The notes below the pieces were generated by a model, which did not search any database, had not been told where the DNA came from, and saw nothing but the letters and a program-made list of their open reading frames with translations. Made by a program: the position numbers and the translations under genes. A stretch of DNA of 36,574 bases, from assembly GCA_902598305.1 (NCBI GenBank), contig CACKBL010000014.1:1-36574 (forward strand), given 5' to 3'. Origin of the DNA: an uncultured Bacteroidota bacterium. GTDB lineage: Bacteria > Bacteroidota > Bacteroidia > Flavobacteriales > Flavobacteriaceae. Below are positions 17,417 through 26,290 of the stretch, piece by piece (position 1 is the first letter of the stretch; every line of letters starts with the position of its first letter).

Positions 17417-17565
17417 GCGGAAGTTTTTTAGAAATCTTTTTAAATTTTATATCAATTATAACTCCCCACAAAAGTATGAAATAAAAATTTTTAAATAAAT
17501 GAAAAATAAAATCTCTTTATATTTACACTAATGATGAATTTAATCTTTTAGTGAAACCTTAGGGA

Positions 17566-19107
17566 ATGATTAATAAACTAAAGACTTGGATTTTAAGTAA
17601 TTTTTTAAATTCTTATTCTAAATTAAATCCTAGAAAAAGAAAATTTGTAAATCATTTTTTTTTCATTTATAAAAAAAATCTCAGATCATATTATACAATT
17701 CCAATAAAGTCAAATAATTCTGTACCAATCGGTACAAGTTCTCTTTTCAATTTACCTAATAAAAAATTTATTTTTTTTGAAAATCATCATTTAGACCAAT
17801 CTGTTAGAGATAGTATTCCTTCTGTTGCTGGTTATGTACCATATTTAAAAAATCAAACAAAAATCTATTTTTATCATTTTTTTTCGGTTAACTATGGAAT
17901 AAGAAAAGCCTTTAGTGGTCAAATCTCACTTATAGGGAAAAATAACGAAACGGTTAAAAGTGTTGTGTTAAGCTTTCCTACAAGATTTAATGGAGAAATT
18001 GATTTAAAAAAAATTTTTAAAAACTTTGATGGTGAAAGTTGTATTTTCGAACTTTATCATGATAGGATACCTATTAACCATGCTGGTCATCAAGGCCATT
18101 TAAGATTCTGGGGTATTTATGGCAATGAATCTTCAACTGTCCACAGTATGCCACTGTTCCCATTCTATGTGAAAAATGATTCACCAAAATATTCTGATAG
18201 AAGATTCTATCCTAAAATTTTACGCAATCAAAATTCTAATAATTCCTATTTTATTAATTGTAACCTCAAAACAAAAACTTTCCATTACGATTTAGAAGGT
18301 GATATGTCAAACAAATTGAAATTATTAAATGGATTTACAATTCAAATGAACAAAAAACTACCTGGAGAAGAATTTGATAGTCCAAGCGGAGTTTGGCACC
18401 ATTCAGAATATAGAAGAAATAAATTTGAAATTTCCCCAAACCAAGATTATAGTCAAATTGCAGCAATACCTAAGATTGATAAAATAGACTTAATAGTTTT
18501 TCTTGGTGAGTATATTGATTCAAATAAGGAAATAATTTTTTCTATTTACTCTTCTAAATTAAGGAAGGTGATTTCTACAAAAAAGGTCTTGGTTAACACG
18601 GAAAAACAGATAAGAGCCTCGGAAATATTTAAATTGGATATCCTTAAGGGCAACAATCTAATAATTGAGCCATCAATTAAATCTAAGAAACATTTATTCA
18701 AAAACGGTTATGTTAATATTCAATACATAATAGATAATAATTTATGTGATGGAGTGCATGCCCATCCTTATACCCCTTCAAAATCATCGCAGGGACTAAA
18801 ATTTATGCATTATAAAATAGATAAAAATACCAATTCAATTATTTCTATTTGGGGCGCAAAAGAGGATGAGGTTTTTTTTCGTTTAAGAGTTTTTGACTCA
18901 AAATCTAATTTTGAAAAATGTTTTTATTTGTCTGTAGAAAACAATCAACTAACAAACGAAATTAATCTGTCAGATTTAAATATTCCAAATGGGTCTGGGA
19001 TAGTTCAACTAGAAAGCGATACTTCCAATCCTGGAGCCACTTCATTTATAATGACTAAATCCAGAAATAAAACTTTTTTATCAACCTGTCATATGACAGG
19101 AGGCTAA
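17566..19107 (+). CDS. Protein of unknown function, 513 residues, apparent internal repeats
   Basis: I recognise no family. The first 45 residues are basic (LNPRKRKFVNH, FFFIYKKNLRS) with no convincing signal peptide. The remainder is rich in beta strands and seems to hold repeated modules of about 90-100 residues. Each runs through a strand pair and a short EI.L..LF or E.N.SDLN segment and ends with a His-centred motif: TVHSMP (H193), GVHAHP (H398) and TCHMTGG (H509). A fourth His pair is at VWHHSEYR (278-279). GHQGHLRFWGIY at 174-185 is another distinctive block. Conserved His could bind metal, but that is speculation. The stop lies three bases from the convergent kinase gene's stop, and the gene is divergent from a methyltransferase. 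Strong AT bias and Lys/Asn/Ile-rich coding resemble nearby accessory genes. Confidence 0.72.
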   Translation: MINKLKTWILSNFLNSYSKLNPRKRKFVNHFFFIYKKNLRSYYTIPIKSNNSVPIGTSSLFNLPNKKFIFFENHHLDQSVRDSIPSVAGYVPYLKNQTKIYFYHFFSVNYGIRKAFSGQISLIGKNNETVKSVVLSFPTRFNGEIDLKKIFKNFDGESCIFELYHDRIPINHAGHQGHLRFWGIYGNESSTVHSMPLFPFYVKNDSPKYSDRRFYPKILRNQNSNNSYFINCNLKTKTFHYDLEGDMSNKLKLLNGFTIQMNKKLPGEEFDSPSGVWHHSEYRRNKFEISPNQDYSQIAAIPKIDKIDLIVFLGEYIDSNKEIIFSIYSSKLRKVISTKKVLVNTEKQIRASEIFKLDILKGNNLIIEPSIKSKKHLFKNGYVNIQYIIDNNLCDGVHAHPYTPSKSSQGLKFMHYKIDKNTNSIISIWGAKEDEVFFRLRVFDSKSNFEKCFYLSVENNQLTNEINLSDLNIPNGSGIVQLESDTSNPGATSFIMTKSRNKTFLSTCHMTGG

Positions 19108-19110
19108 AAA

Positions 19111-20160
19111 TTAATTTTTAAAAAGTAGTTCAGCTTCTTTTAAATGCGCGATTTGAATTGGTAGAACCTCATTCCAAACTGTTTTTTTTTGAAAGTTCAA
19201 ATTTATGATTATGGATATCCTTCTAAGGACTTCTGATAAAGAAAGTTCATAAAAAAAATCAATCCAATTTGTATTAATTAGTAAATTATTATGAATTTGT
19301 TGCTTAAATTTTTCACCAATTTTTTTTGAATCCTTTGGTTTACTCAAAGCTAAATGTTGTCGACATAATTTAAGTGAGGAAAAGGCAATTGCATATCCAA
19401 TTGGCATATATAGGATCGAATCATAATCAATTATAGCTGAAATTCGGTCCCCTCGAAATAACAAGTTATGAGGATGTAAATCATAGTGTATTGCTTGAAT
19501 TGGCCCTGAATCAATTTTAGACTTATTAACTTCATTAATAAAGTATTCTATAATATCCATTGAACTTGATATTAAAATGGAGTATTTATCTCCGAAAATA
19601 CTCTGTATCTTATTTTTATTTTGCTTTAATTTTTTAAAAGTATTTATTAAATAAAACGGATTATAATCAGGCCCCCTTTTTGGCTTAATTTTTTCATTTA
19701 GTTTATTGAGCTTGTGTGTAAAATCGCAAATTATTTTAGGCATATTGTCTAACTGAGATGCAGTTCCCGAAAAATATTCACCCTCAATAAATTCATTTAT
19801 GGTCCAATAATGTAACTTTTTCTTAATTAAATATTCTTTATTATTAAATTTTAAGGGCTTAGCTATTGGACACTTTTCATAGTATAAATAATTTACAATT
19901 TCAACCAAGTTTAAGATTTCGGTTTTATTAATATTTTCTGACCACTTTTTTAATAAAAACTTTTCACTTTCACCGATTGATATACAGAAGTTCTTAGAGT
20001 TTATTTCTAAAGCCCCTGAATAATATAAAGAGATTTTCCTTCCCTCCAATATTTTAAAATTTGTACGTATAACAGATTCTAGTTCTGGAAATTTATTTAA
20101 TTCAGTGGGGTTCCATATAGGCTTTGTTTTTGAGAAAATATCTGGTTCAAAAATTCCCAT
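19111..20160 (-). CDS. APH/choline-kinase-like phosphotransferase
   Basis: The 349-residue protein has a kinase-like fold. Hinge INEFIEGEYF lies at about 121-130. The catalytic loop IHYDLHPHNLLF gives H225, D227 and N232. The metal-binding IIDYDSI (D245, D247) stands where protein kinases have DFG. This is the layout of aminoglycoside phosphotransferases, choline/ethanolamine kinases and type II homoserine kinases, so the substrate is a small hydroxyl or amino compound that cannot be named here. The N-lobe is poorly conserved (SEKFLLKKWSEN may supply the Lys). The ATG overlaps the upstream SDR stop (TAATG), so translation is coupled. Last gene of the HD-SDR-kinase operon. Confidence 0.82.
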   Translation of the reverse strand: MGIFEPDIFSKTKPIWNPTELNKFPELESVIRTNFKILEGRKISLYYSGALEINSKNFCISIGESEKFLLKKWSENINKTEILNLVEIVNYLYYEKCPIAKPLKFNNKEYLIKKKLHYWTINEFIEGEYFSGTASQLDNMPKIICDFTHKLNKLNEKIKPKRGPDYNPFYLINTFKKLKQNKNKIQSIFGDKYSILISSSMDIIEYFINEVNKSKIDSGPIQAIHYDLHPHNLLFRGDRISAIIDYDSILYMPIGYAIAFSSLKLCRQHLALSKPKDSKKIGEKFKQQIHNNLLINTNWIDFFYELSLSEVLRRISIIINLNFQKKTVWNEVLPIQIAHLKEAELLFKN

Positions 20161-20945
20161 TAAAAAGATTTTATCAGGCTGCCATCAACAGCAAGACTAA
20201 CGCCATTTATGTAGGCTGCTTTTTCAGAACATAAAAAAGATATAATATTTCCAATTTCACTTGGTTGAGCAAATCGCCCAGCAGGAATACTTTTCTCACT
20301 TTCAATTATTAATTCTTTAAAGTTTACATTCTCTCTTTCGGAACGTGTTTTTAATAGATTTTTGAGTCTTTCTGTTAAAACTCCGCCTGGACAAATAACA
20401 TTTATTGAAATATTTTTAGAAGCCACTTCAATTGATAAAGCCTTGGTAAATGCGCCAACAGCAGCTCTCGCTGTAGAAGAAAGAATCATGCTAGGGCTAG
20501 GTTCAATAGCGAGAGTAGAGGTAATGGAAATTATTCTTCCCCAATTACATTTTTTCATGTGTGGAATAACGCTTTTTGTAAAGCGAATCACACTCATCAA
20601 GTTTGTTTCAATGGTTTCTTGCCAAACTTGTTCATCAGTCTCCTCTAAACGCCCAAATGGAGGACCGCCAGCATTATTTATTAAAATATCAACCGACCCC
20701 CATTTTTTAAGTGTCTTAGAAACAACTTTTTTGGGCAAATTTTGATCTGAAACATCCCCAACTGTATAATCTACTTCATATCCCTTATTGTTAAAATTAT
20801 CTGATGCGGAAACTAAATTTTTCCTGTTTCTTGACACCATCATAACTTTGACTCCATTTTGAGCAAGTGACTCAACAGTAGACAAACCCATACCTTTTGA
20901 TGCACCTGTTACTATAGCGACTTTCTCTTTAATGTTTAGATTCAT
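20160..20945 (-). CDS. Atypical short-chain dehydrogenase/reductase, paralogue of the one at 12266
   Basis: The 261-residue SDR has TGASKGMG at 13-20, NNAGGPPFG at 90-98, Ser in ITSTLA near 143, and a C-terminal INGVSLAVDGS. As in its paralogue, the YxxxK site is replaced: residues 156-160 read SSTAR, with Ser and Arg in place of Tyr and Lys. It fits the BKR-like SDR subgroup cd05344 known to lack a perfect catalytic tetrad. The NAD(P) site looks better preserved here than in the 12266 copy. The start overlaps the end of the HD gene by 17 bases and the stop overlaps the kinase start, placing it in the middle of a tight three-gene operon. Confidence 0.87.
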   Translation of the reverse strand: MNLNIKEKVAIVTGASKGMGLSTVESLAQNGVKVMMVSRNRKNLVSASDNFNNKGYEVDYTVGDVSDQNLPKKVVSKTLKKWGSVDILINNAGGPPFGRLEETDEQVWQETIETNLMSVIRFTKSVIPHMKKCNWGRIISITSTLAIEPSPSMILSSTARAAVGAFTKALSIEVASKNISINVICPGGVLTERLKNLLKTRSERENVNFKELIIESEKSIPAGRFAQPSEIGNIISFLCSEKAAYINGVSLAVDGSLIKSF

Positions 20946-21627
20946 GGTTTGTTTTTAATTTTTGTTTTTGGAAATCTACTATTTCTTCCAATTTTTTATG
21001 CAGTGAAGTTAAATCTTTTTTTGCCATTGGGATTATATATTTTTCTACTTCTAAAAGATATTTTTTTTTAATTTCTTTATTAGGATTTAAATTAAGGATG
21101 AATAGGTTGTCAAACTTGTCCAAAACTTTTATTATTCTGCAAGAAACAGGTTGTGAACATAGGGTTTCATAATATTTTTTTTTGTATGACGAATCCCAAT
21201 GTTTGTTTCTATCAACGGTTAATACCCTAATTTGCTCAGCAATTGAAGAACCAAATTTTTTTTTTATGGTTTCGTAGTCGACATCTGACACTTCAAAAAT
21301 ATTGTGAATTAAACCAAGTATAGGGAATGTTAGGGATTTAAACCCTGTTAAAAAAGCAGCGTATGAAGCAACTCTTAACGGATGAGAAAAATACGCAGTT
21401 TTTGATAAACCTTTGTGTTTAGTATCAATATTTTTTGTGAAGTTATAGGTTTCCTTTAATATTTCTTTGTTGCTATTTCCATAACCTTTTAGAGTAAGTT
21501 TCCAAAACTTGGTTGCCATAGGGTCTCCAGTTTTGAAAACCCTTTCTCTTCTTGTAGACTCATTTTTAATATCAGTTTTTTTACCTAGAAAAATATTAAG
21601 CATTGCTATTGACTCGTCTTCAACCAC
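20929..21627 (-). CDS. HD-domain protein resembling the RelA/SpoT hydrolase domain, catalytic Asp replaced
   Basis: The 232-residue protein resembles the (p)ppGpp hydrolase/HD fold. AYFSHPLRVASYAAFL gives H82, GLIHNIFE gives H108-N109 where HD is normal, FGSSIAEQIRVLT matches the FGxxVAxLVxxVT stretch after the RelA/SpoT active site, and KVLDKFDNL supplies the later Asp (D170). With Asn in place of the HD aspartate, metal binding and hydrolysis may be lost or changed. The start is a GTG at 21627 preceded by AAGG; an ATG at 21603 is an alternative. No synthetase domain is present. First gene of an operon with an SDR and a kinase; the sortilin-like gene ends 44 bases upstream and read-through is possible as no terminator is visible. 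Confidence 0.75.
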   Translation of the reverse strand: MVEDESIAMLNIFLGKKTDIKNESTRRERVFKTGDPMATKFWKLTLKGYGNSNKEILKETYNFTKNIDTKHKGLSKTAYFSHPLRVASYAAFLTGFKSLTFPILGLIHNIFEVSDVDYETIKKKFGSSIAEQIRVLTVDRNKHWDSSYKKKYYETLCSQPVSCRIIKVLDKFDNLFILNLNPNKEIKKKYLLEVEKYIIPMAKKDLTSLHKKLEEIVDFQKQKLKTNHESKH

Positions 21628-21671
21628 CTTGCCTTATTTAGAATTGAAAAATCACATTTTTTAACACAATA

Positions 21672-24600
21672 TTAATTTAATAAATAGTCTAATTGTAATT
21701 TTTTAAAAGATAAGTTAAATTCTGATACGTCGTTTGTCATTAACTTGTTAAAAATTTCAATTTCCTTATCAATTTTTTCTGTAAGTTCAACCATAAGTTT
21801 CTTGTCTTGATCCGTTGGAGGGAAATCATTCATGGTAACTAAATTTGCAATGTGACCTAGCTTATTCGTCAATTTAATTGGAAAGTTAAGTGGATCTTGT
21901 CTGCTTTCGTTTTTAGTCTGATACAACATATTTTCAACCTTGCTTAACGAATCAACAAGAAAATTAGCTTTTTCTATGATACTTTTTGCGTCTTTGTTAT
22001 CAGAAAAGGTATTTAAAAATTCAGTCAGTTTTAATTTAGTTTTTCGAATCTTCTTAATAGATTGGTGCGCCTTGGAAATAGTTTTATTTATCTGATTCAC
22101 AAAATTAAATTGCTCTCTCATCTCATTAACTGAGCTTTCTGAATTTGGGGATTTTAATATTTCAAATGAACTTTGGGATAGGAAATTATTTACAGAAAGT
22201 CTTACTTGGTATTTACCAGGTATTGCTTTAGCACCATTCAGTGATGCACTCCACATTATCATTCCATCGAACTTTTCTGCCCCAGGGTATTTATAATCCC
22301 AAACAAATAGATTTCCTCCTTCTTTTATCTTTAATTTATTATTTTCATCGGATGTACTAAATTTTTTAATTTCATTACTTTGTTCGTCGTGAAAGCTTAG
22401 TTCAACTATGTCAGAATTTTCATTATATGACGGAATGTAAAAATGTACCTCTACACCATTTGGTTTGTTTGTACCCATAGTAAGTGAGCTTTTACCACCA
22501 CTACCTTTTAATCTGTATGTAGCTTTTGGTTTGTATAAGTATGGATCCTTATTTGAACTTGGCAACTGATGAAGAACAGAAAGATCGTCTATCATCCATA
22601 TGCTCCTTCCTTGAGTAGCAACTATAAGACTTTTATCCTTAATTGTTAAATCTGTAATTGGAACAATGGGAAGATTTTGTTGAAATGGTTTCCAGCTATT
22701 ACCATCATCAAATGAAATATATAGACCAGACTCGGTTCCTGCATACAAAAGACCCTTTTTATCTGGATCTGCTCTTAATACCCGAGTAAAGTCTTCATTC
22801 TTTATGTTATTGGTAATTAGTTCCCAAGTCTCACCATAGTTTTTTGTTCGGTAGAGATAAGGTTTGAAATCACCAGTTTTATATTTTGTCCCAGCAACAT
22901 AGCAAGTTCCTGGTTCGAATGGAGAAGGATCAATACTATTAATCATCATCCATTCAGGCATATTTTTAGGCGTCACATTTGTCCATGTTTTTCCACCATC
23001 TTTTGTGAGGTGAATAAGACCATCATCACTTCCAACCCAAATTAAACCACTCTTTATATTTGACTCTCCGCCAGCGAAAAGTGTACAATAGTATTCAACA
23101 CCAGTATTGTCTTGAGTGATTGGTCCCCCAGAAGACTTTAGTTTTTGAGCTACATTTCTTGTAAGATCTGGGCTTATTATTTCCCAACTCTGACCTTCGT
23201 TTTCAGTAACATGTACATGATTTGAAAAAGCGTACATTTTTTTTGAGTTGTGCGGACTAAAAAAAATTGGGAAGTTCCATTGAAAACGATACTTCATCCC
23301 CTCAGCACCATATCCCATCGGATTGTCTGGCCAAACATTGATTCCTCTTTCACTATTATTTTTGTGATTAACTCTAGTTAAGTATCCCCCATAACTTCCA
23401 CCATAAACTATATCATTATTTTTGGGGTCTATTGCTATATGGGCTGACTCACCACCTGCAGAGGGTTCCCAATCGCTTTCGTCGATGTATGATCCATCGC
23501 TTCGATGTTTTATTCTCATAGTGGAATTATCTTGCTGAGCTGCATAAATTCTGTAAGGGAAAGAATTGTCAGTTGTGACTCGATAGAATTGTGCTGTTGG
23601 CTGGTTGTGATATGTACTCCAAGTTTCACCACCATCATATGTTACCTGAGCACCGCCATCGTCTCCAATTATCATCCTGTTACTATCTTCAGGAGCTATC
23701 CAAAGATCATGATGATCTCCATGAGGAGCGTTATGAGATGTAAAAGTTTTACCACCATCTGTTGATTTATGATAAGAGACATTCATCACATAAACCTTAT
23801 TTATGTCTTTTGTGTCTGCATAAATTTTTGAATAGTACCAAGCACGTTGTCTGAGAGCTCTACTATCATTTACATGTGACCATGTTTCTCCCCCGTCATC
23901 GGATCTATATACTCCTCCATTATCCTTATTTTCAACAATGGCCCAAACTCTATCTGAATTTACAGGGGAAACAGTGACACCAATAATTCCTAAAATCCCT
24001 TCCGCAAATCCTTTGTTACTACTAATTTTCATCCAACTATTCCCTCTGTCTGTACTTTTCCAGAGTATAGATCCCTCCCCACCACTACTAAGACTATAAG
24101 GTGTTCTTTTTACCCTCCAAGTTGCAGCATATAGGTTTCTTGGGTTGTTAGGATCCATGACAAGTTCAACTGCTCCAGCATGATTGCTTTCAAAGAGTAC
24201 TTTGGACCAAGTTTTACCACCATTAGTACTTTTGTATATTCCTCTTTCTGAAGTAGGCTTGTATATATTCCCCAAAACAGCAGCATAAACAATATCTGGA
24301 TTATGAGGGTCAATTACAATTCTAGGAATATGTCTTGACTTTGGGAGTCCACAACTTTTCCACGTTTCTCCGGCATCTTCTGATTTCCAAATTCCGTATC
24401 CGGAAGAAACATTACCCCTAACTGTTACTTCTCCCCCTCCAACATAAATAACGTTTGGATCACTTTTTGATACCGCAACAGCACCAATACTCCCACCAAA
24501 ATAGCCATCTGAAATATTTTCATAAGTTTTTCCTCCATCAGTAGTTTTCCAAACGCCACCTCCGGTTGATCCAAAATAAAATAAATTAGGATTACCTTCT

Positions 24601-24788
24601 ACGCCTGTTACAGCGCAAGATCTTCCACCTCTAAAAGGACCAACTTCTCTAAATTTAAGTGAAGAATACAAGGATTGGTCATAATTGACTTTATTTTTTT
24701 GACTTTTATTTTTTCTTTGTGCAACTGTTTCAAAAGAGAACAATAGAATGGCACAAAGCGACAGATTGAAAAACTTAATTAATTGCAT
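21672..24788 (-). CDS. Large exported sortilin/VPS10-like BNR-repeat protein
   Basis: This 1038-residue protein has a signal peptide (MQLIKFFNLSLCAILLFSFETVAQ). From the conserved opening FREVGPFRGGRSCAV a beta-propeller region follows with about eleven Asp-box/BNR motifs of the S/T-x-D-G-G-x-T-W type: TTDGGKTY, SEDAGETW, STNGGKTW, STDRGNSW, SDDGGETW, STDGGKTF, TYDGGETW, TENEGQSW, TKDGGKTW, TKNYGETW and SFDDGNSW. This is the layout of sortilin-like proteins commonly annotated as glycosyl hydrolases in Bacteroidota, although catalysis is not shown. The last 250 residues hold an Ig-like block (GKYQVRLSVN) and a helical tail. There is no T9SS sorting domain, so it is probably periplasmic. It reads away from the M20 gene. 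Confidence 0.9.
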   Translation of the reverse strand: MQLIKFFNLSLCAILLFSFETVAQRKNKSQKNKVNYDQSLYSSLKFREVGPFRGGRSCAVTGVEGNPNLFYFGSTGGGVWKTTDGGKTYENISDGYFGGSIGAVAVSKSDPNVIYVGGGEVTVRGNVSSGYGIWKSEDAGETWKSCGLPKSRHIPRIVIDPHNPDIVYAAVLGNIYKPTSERGIYKSTNGGKTWSKVLFESNHAGAVELVMDPNNPRNLYAATWRVKRTPYSLSSGGEGSILWKSTDRGNSWMKISSNKGFAEGILGIIGVTVSPVNSDRVWAIVENKDNGGVYRSDDGGETWSHVNDSRALRQRAWYYSKIYADTKDINKVYVMNVSYHKSTDGGKTFTSHNAPHGDHHDLWIAPEDSNRMIIGDDGGAQVTYDGGETWSTYHNQPTAQFYRVTTDNSFPYRIYAAQQDNSTMRIKHRSDGSYIDESDWEPSAGGESAHIAIDPKNNDIVYGGSYGGYLTRVNHKNNSERGINVWPDNPMGYGAEGMKYRFQWNFPIFFSPHNSKKMYAFSNHVHVTENEGQSWEIISPDLTRNVAQKLKSSGGPITQDNTGVEYYCTLFAGGESNIKSGLIWVGSDDGLIHLTKDGGKTWTNVTPKNMPEWMMINSIDPSPFEPGTCYVAGTKYKTGDFKPYLYRTKNYGETWELITNNIKNEDFTRVLRADPDKKGLLYAGTESGLYISFDDGNSWKPFQQNLPIVPITDLTIKDKSLIVATQGRSIWMIDDLSVLHQLPSSNKDPYLYKPKATYRLKGSGGKSSLTMGTNKPNGVEVHFYIPSYNENSDIVELSFHDEQSNEIKKFSTSDENNKLKIKEGGNLFVWDYKYPGAEKFDGMIMWSASLNGAKAIPGKYQVRLSVNNFLSQSSFEILKSPNSESSVNEMREQFNFVNQINKTISKAHQSIKKIRKTKLKLTEFLNTFSDNKDAKSIIEKANFLVDSLSKVENMLYQTKNESRQDPLNFPIKLTNKLGHIANLVTMNDFPPTDQDKKLMVELTEKIDKEIEIFNKLMTNDVSEFNLSFKKLQLDYLLN

Positions 24789-24858
24789 TTTTAATGATTT
24801 TTACCCTAATTTAACTCAAAATAAAATTAAAAAGTATATTTATTTATAAATAAAAACT

Positions 24859-26286
24859 ATGAGGAAAAAGATTTTATTACTTTCAATAACATTAATAACT
24901 AATGTTTACTCTATTGATGCTCAGAGTATTAGGACAATTAAAAAAGAACTCCAACAATCAATTGAAAAACATGAGACAGAATTAATCAAAACTAGTGATG
25001 CAATTTGGGAGGCTGCTGAAACAGCATTATTAGAATTTAAATCTTCTAAAATCTTAATAGACCACGCCAAAAGAAATGGATTTAATGTTGAAGAAGGAGT
25101 TGCTGGGATAAAAACTGCTTTTACAGCATCGTATGGGTCCGGTAGACCAATTATTGGAATATTAGGAGAATTTGACGCTAATGCTGGGATTTCACAAAAA
25201 AGGAAACCAGTTAAAGAGGCAAGAATCCCTGGTGGAGCGGGTCATGGTTGTGGTCATAATCTTTTTGGAACAGCAAGTCTTGGTGCTGCAATTGCTATCA
25301 AAGAGCAAATTGAGAAAGGAAACATAAAAGGAACTGTAATATTCTATGGAACACCAGCTGAAGAAACAATTTTTGCCAAGGTTTGGATGGTAAGGGAGGG
25401 TTTATTTGACAGGTTGGATGTTTGCATGGATTGGCACCCTGGAGATGAAATTCAGGCAGGAACCCAAAGTAGTAAAGCCCTAGTTGATTTTAGGGTCAAA
25501 TTCAGGGGTAGTTCCGCTCATGCCTCTTCCGATCCATGGAATGGCAATAGCGCAGCTGATGCGATGGAATTGTATACAACAGGATTAAATTACTACAGAG
25601 AACATATTGAACCAACCGCTAGAATTCATTACCAAATAGAGAAGGCAGGGGATGTGGTAAACGTAGTCCCGGATTATGCCCAAATATGGACTAGGCTGAG
25701 ACAAAACAACAGAGCCGGAGTTGACGTTTTATATGAAAGGGCTCTTAACATAGCAAAAGGAGCTGCTCTAATGACAGGAACAACTTATGAAACCAAGTTA
25801 ATCTCAGGAATTTATGAAATACAGGTAAATAGAACAGGTGCTGAAATTTTACAAAAAAACCTAGAGACATTGGGTGATATTACCTACAGTGATAATGAAT
25901 TAAATTATGCCAATACAATCTTAAAGGAAACTGGCAAACCTCAAAAAGGGATTGATGGAAAGGTTTACCCATTAAAACCAACATTGCCTGCCCAAGGTGG
26001 TTCTACAGATGTAGGGGATGTGAGCCAAGTAGTCCCTACAATTAGTTTGGGGGTGACGACCGCGGCAAGTGGAGGTCCTTGGCATTCTTGGGCTGTAGTT
26101 GCTTGTACTGGAATGTCAATAGGACACAAAGGTATGATTTATGCTGCAAAAGCTCTATCTATGACAATGGCGGATTTGTATAAAAACCCCTCTTTAATTA
26201 GTGATGTCAAAGAAGATTATTTGAAAAATAAAAGGTATGACAAGTACGATCCTAGGATTTTACCTGGACCCCCTTCATTAGAATAG
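24859..26286 (+). CDS. Exported M20-family amidohydrolase, AbgB-like
   Basis: The 475-residue protein has a signal peptide ending VYSIDAQ. Zinc-site residues of M20D peptidases are visible: GAGHGCGHN (C131, H133), TPAEET (E168, E169), DWHPGD (H193) and PWHSW (H409). The dimerisation domain lies at about 205-320 (FRVKFRGSSAHASSDPW). It most resembles the p-aminobenzoyl-glutamate hydrolase subunit AbgB and related aminoacylases, which release amino acids from N-acyl or amide conjugates; the true substrate is unknown. The M24 peptidase gene follows four bases after the stop, so both exported enzymes are probably made together for peptide or conjugate breakdown. Confidence 0.92.
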   Translation: MRKKILLLSITLITNVYSIDAQSIRTIKKELQQSIEKHETELIKTSDAIWEAAETALLEFKSSKILIDHAKRNGFNVEEGVAGIKTAFTASYGSGRPIIGILGEFDANAGISQKRKPVKEARIPGGAGHGCGHNLFGTASLGAAIAIKEQIEKGNIKGTVIFYGTPAEETIFAKVWMVREGLFDRLDVCMDWHPGDEIQAGTQSSKALVDFRVKFRGSSAHASSDPWNGNSAADAMELYTTGLNYYREHIEPTARIHYQIEKAGDVVNVVPDYAQIWTRLRQNNRAGVDVLYERALNIAKGAALMTGTTYETKLISGIYEIQVNRTGAEILQKNLETLGDITYSDNELNYANTILKETGKPQKGIDGKVYPLKPTLPAQGGSTDVGDVSQVVPTISLGVTTAASGGPWHSWAVVACTGMSIGHKGMIYAAKALSMTMADLYKNPSLISDVKEDYLKNKRYDKYDPRILPGPPSLE

Positions 26287-26290
26287 CTTT

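Noticed and set aside
20362-20745. Plus-strand 127-codon frame inside the SDR gene
   Set aside because: Antisense to a well-conserved SDR with clear motifs; no start context or family.
23505-23765. Plus-strand frame inside the sortilin-like gene
   Set aside because: Shadow of the BNR repeats on the other strand.
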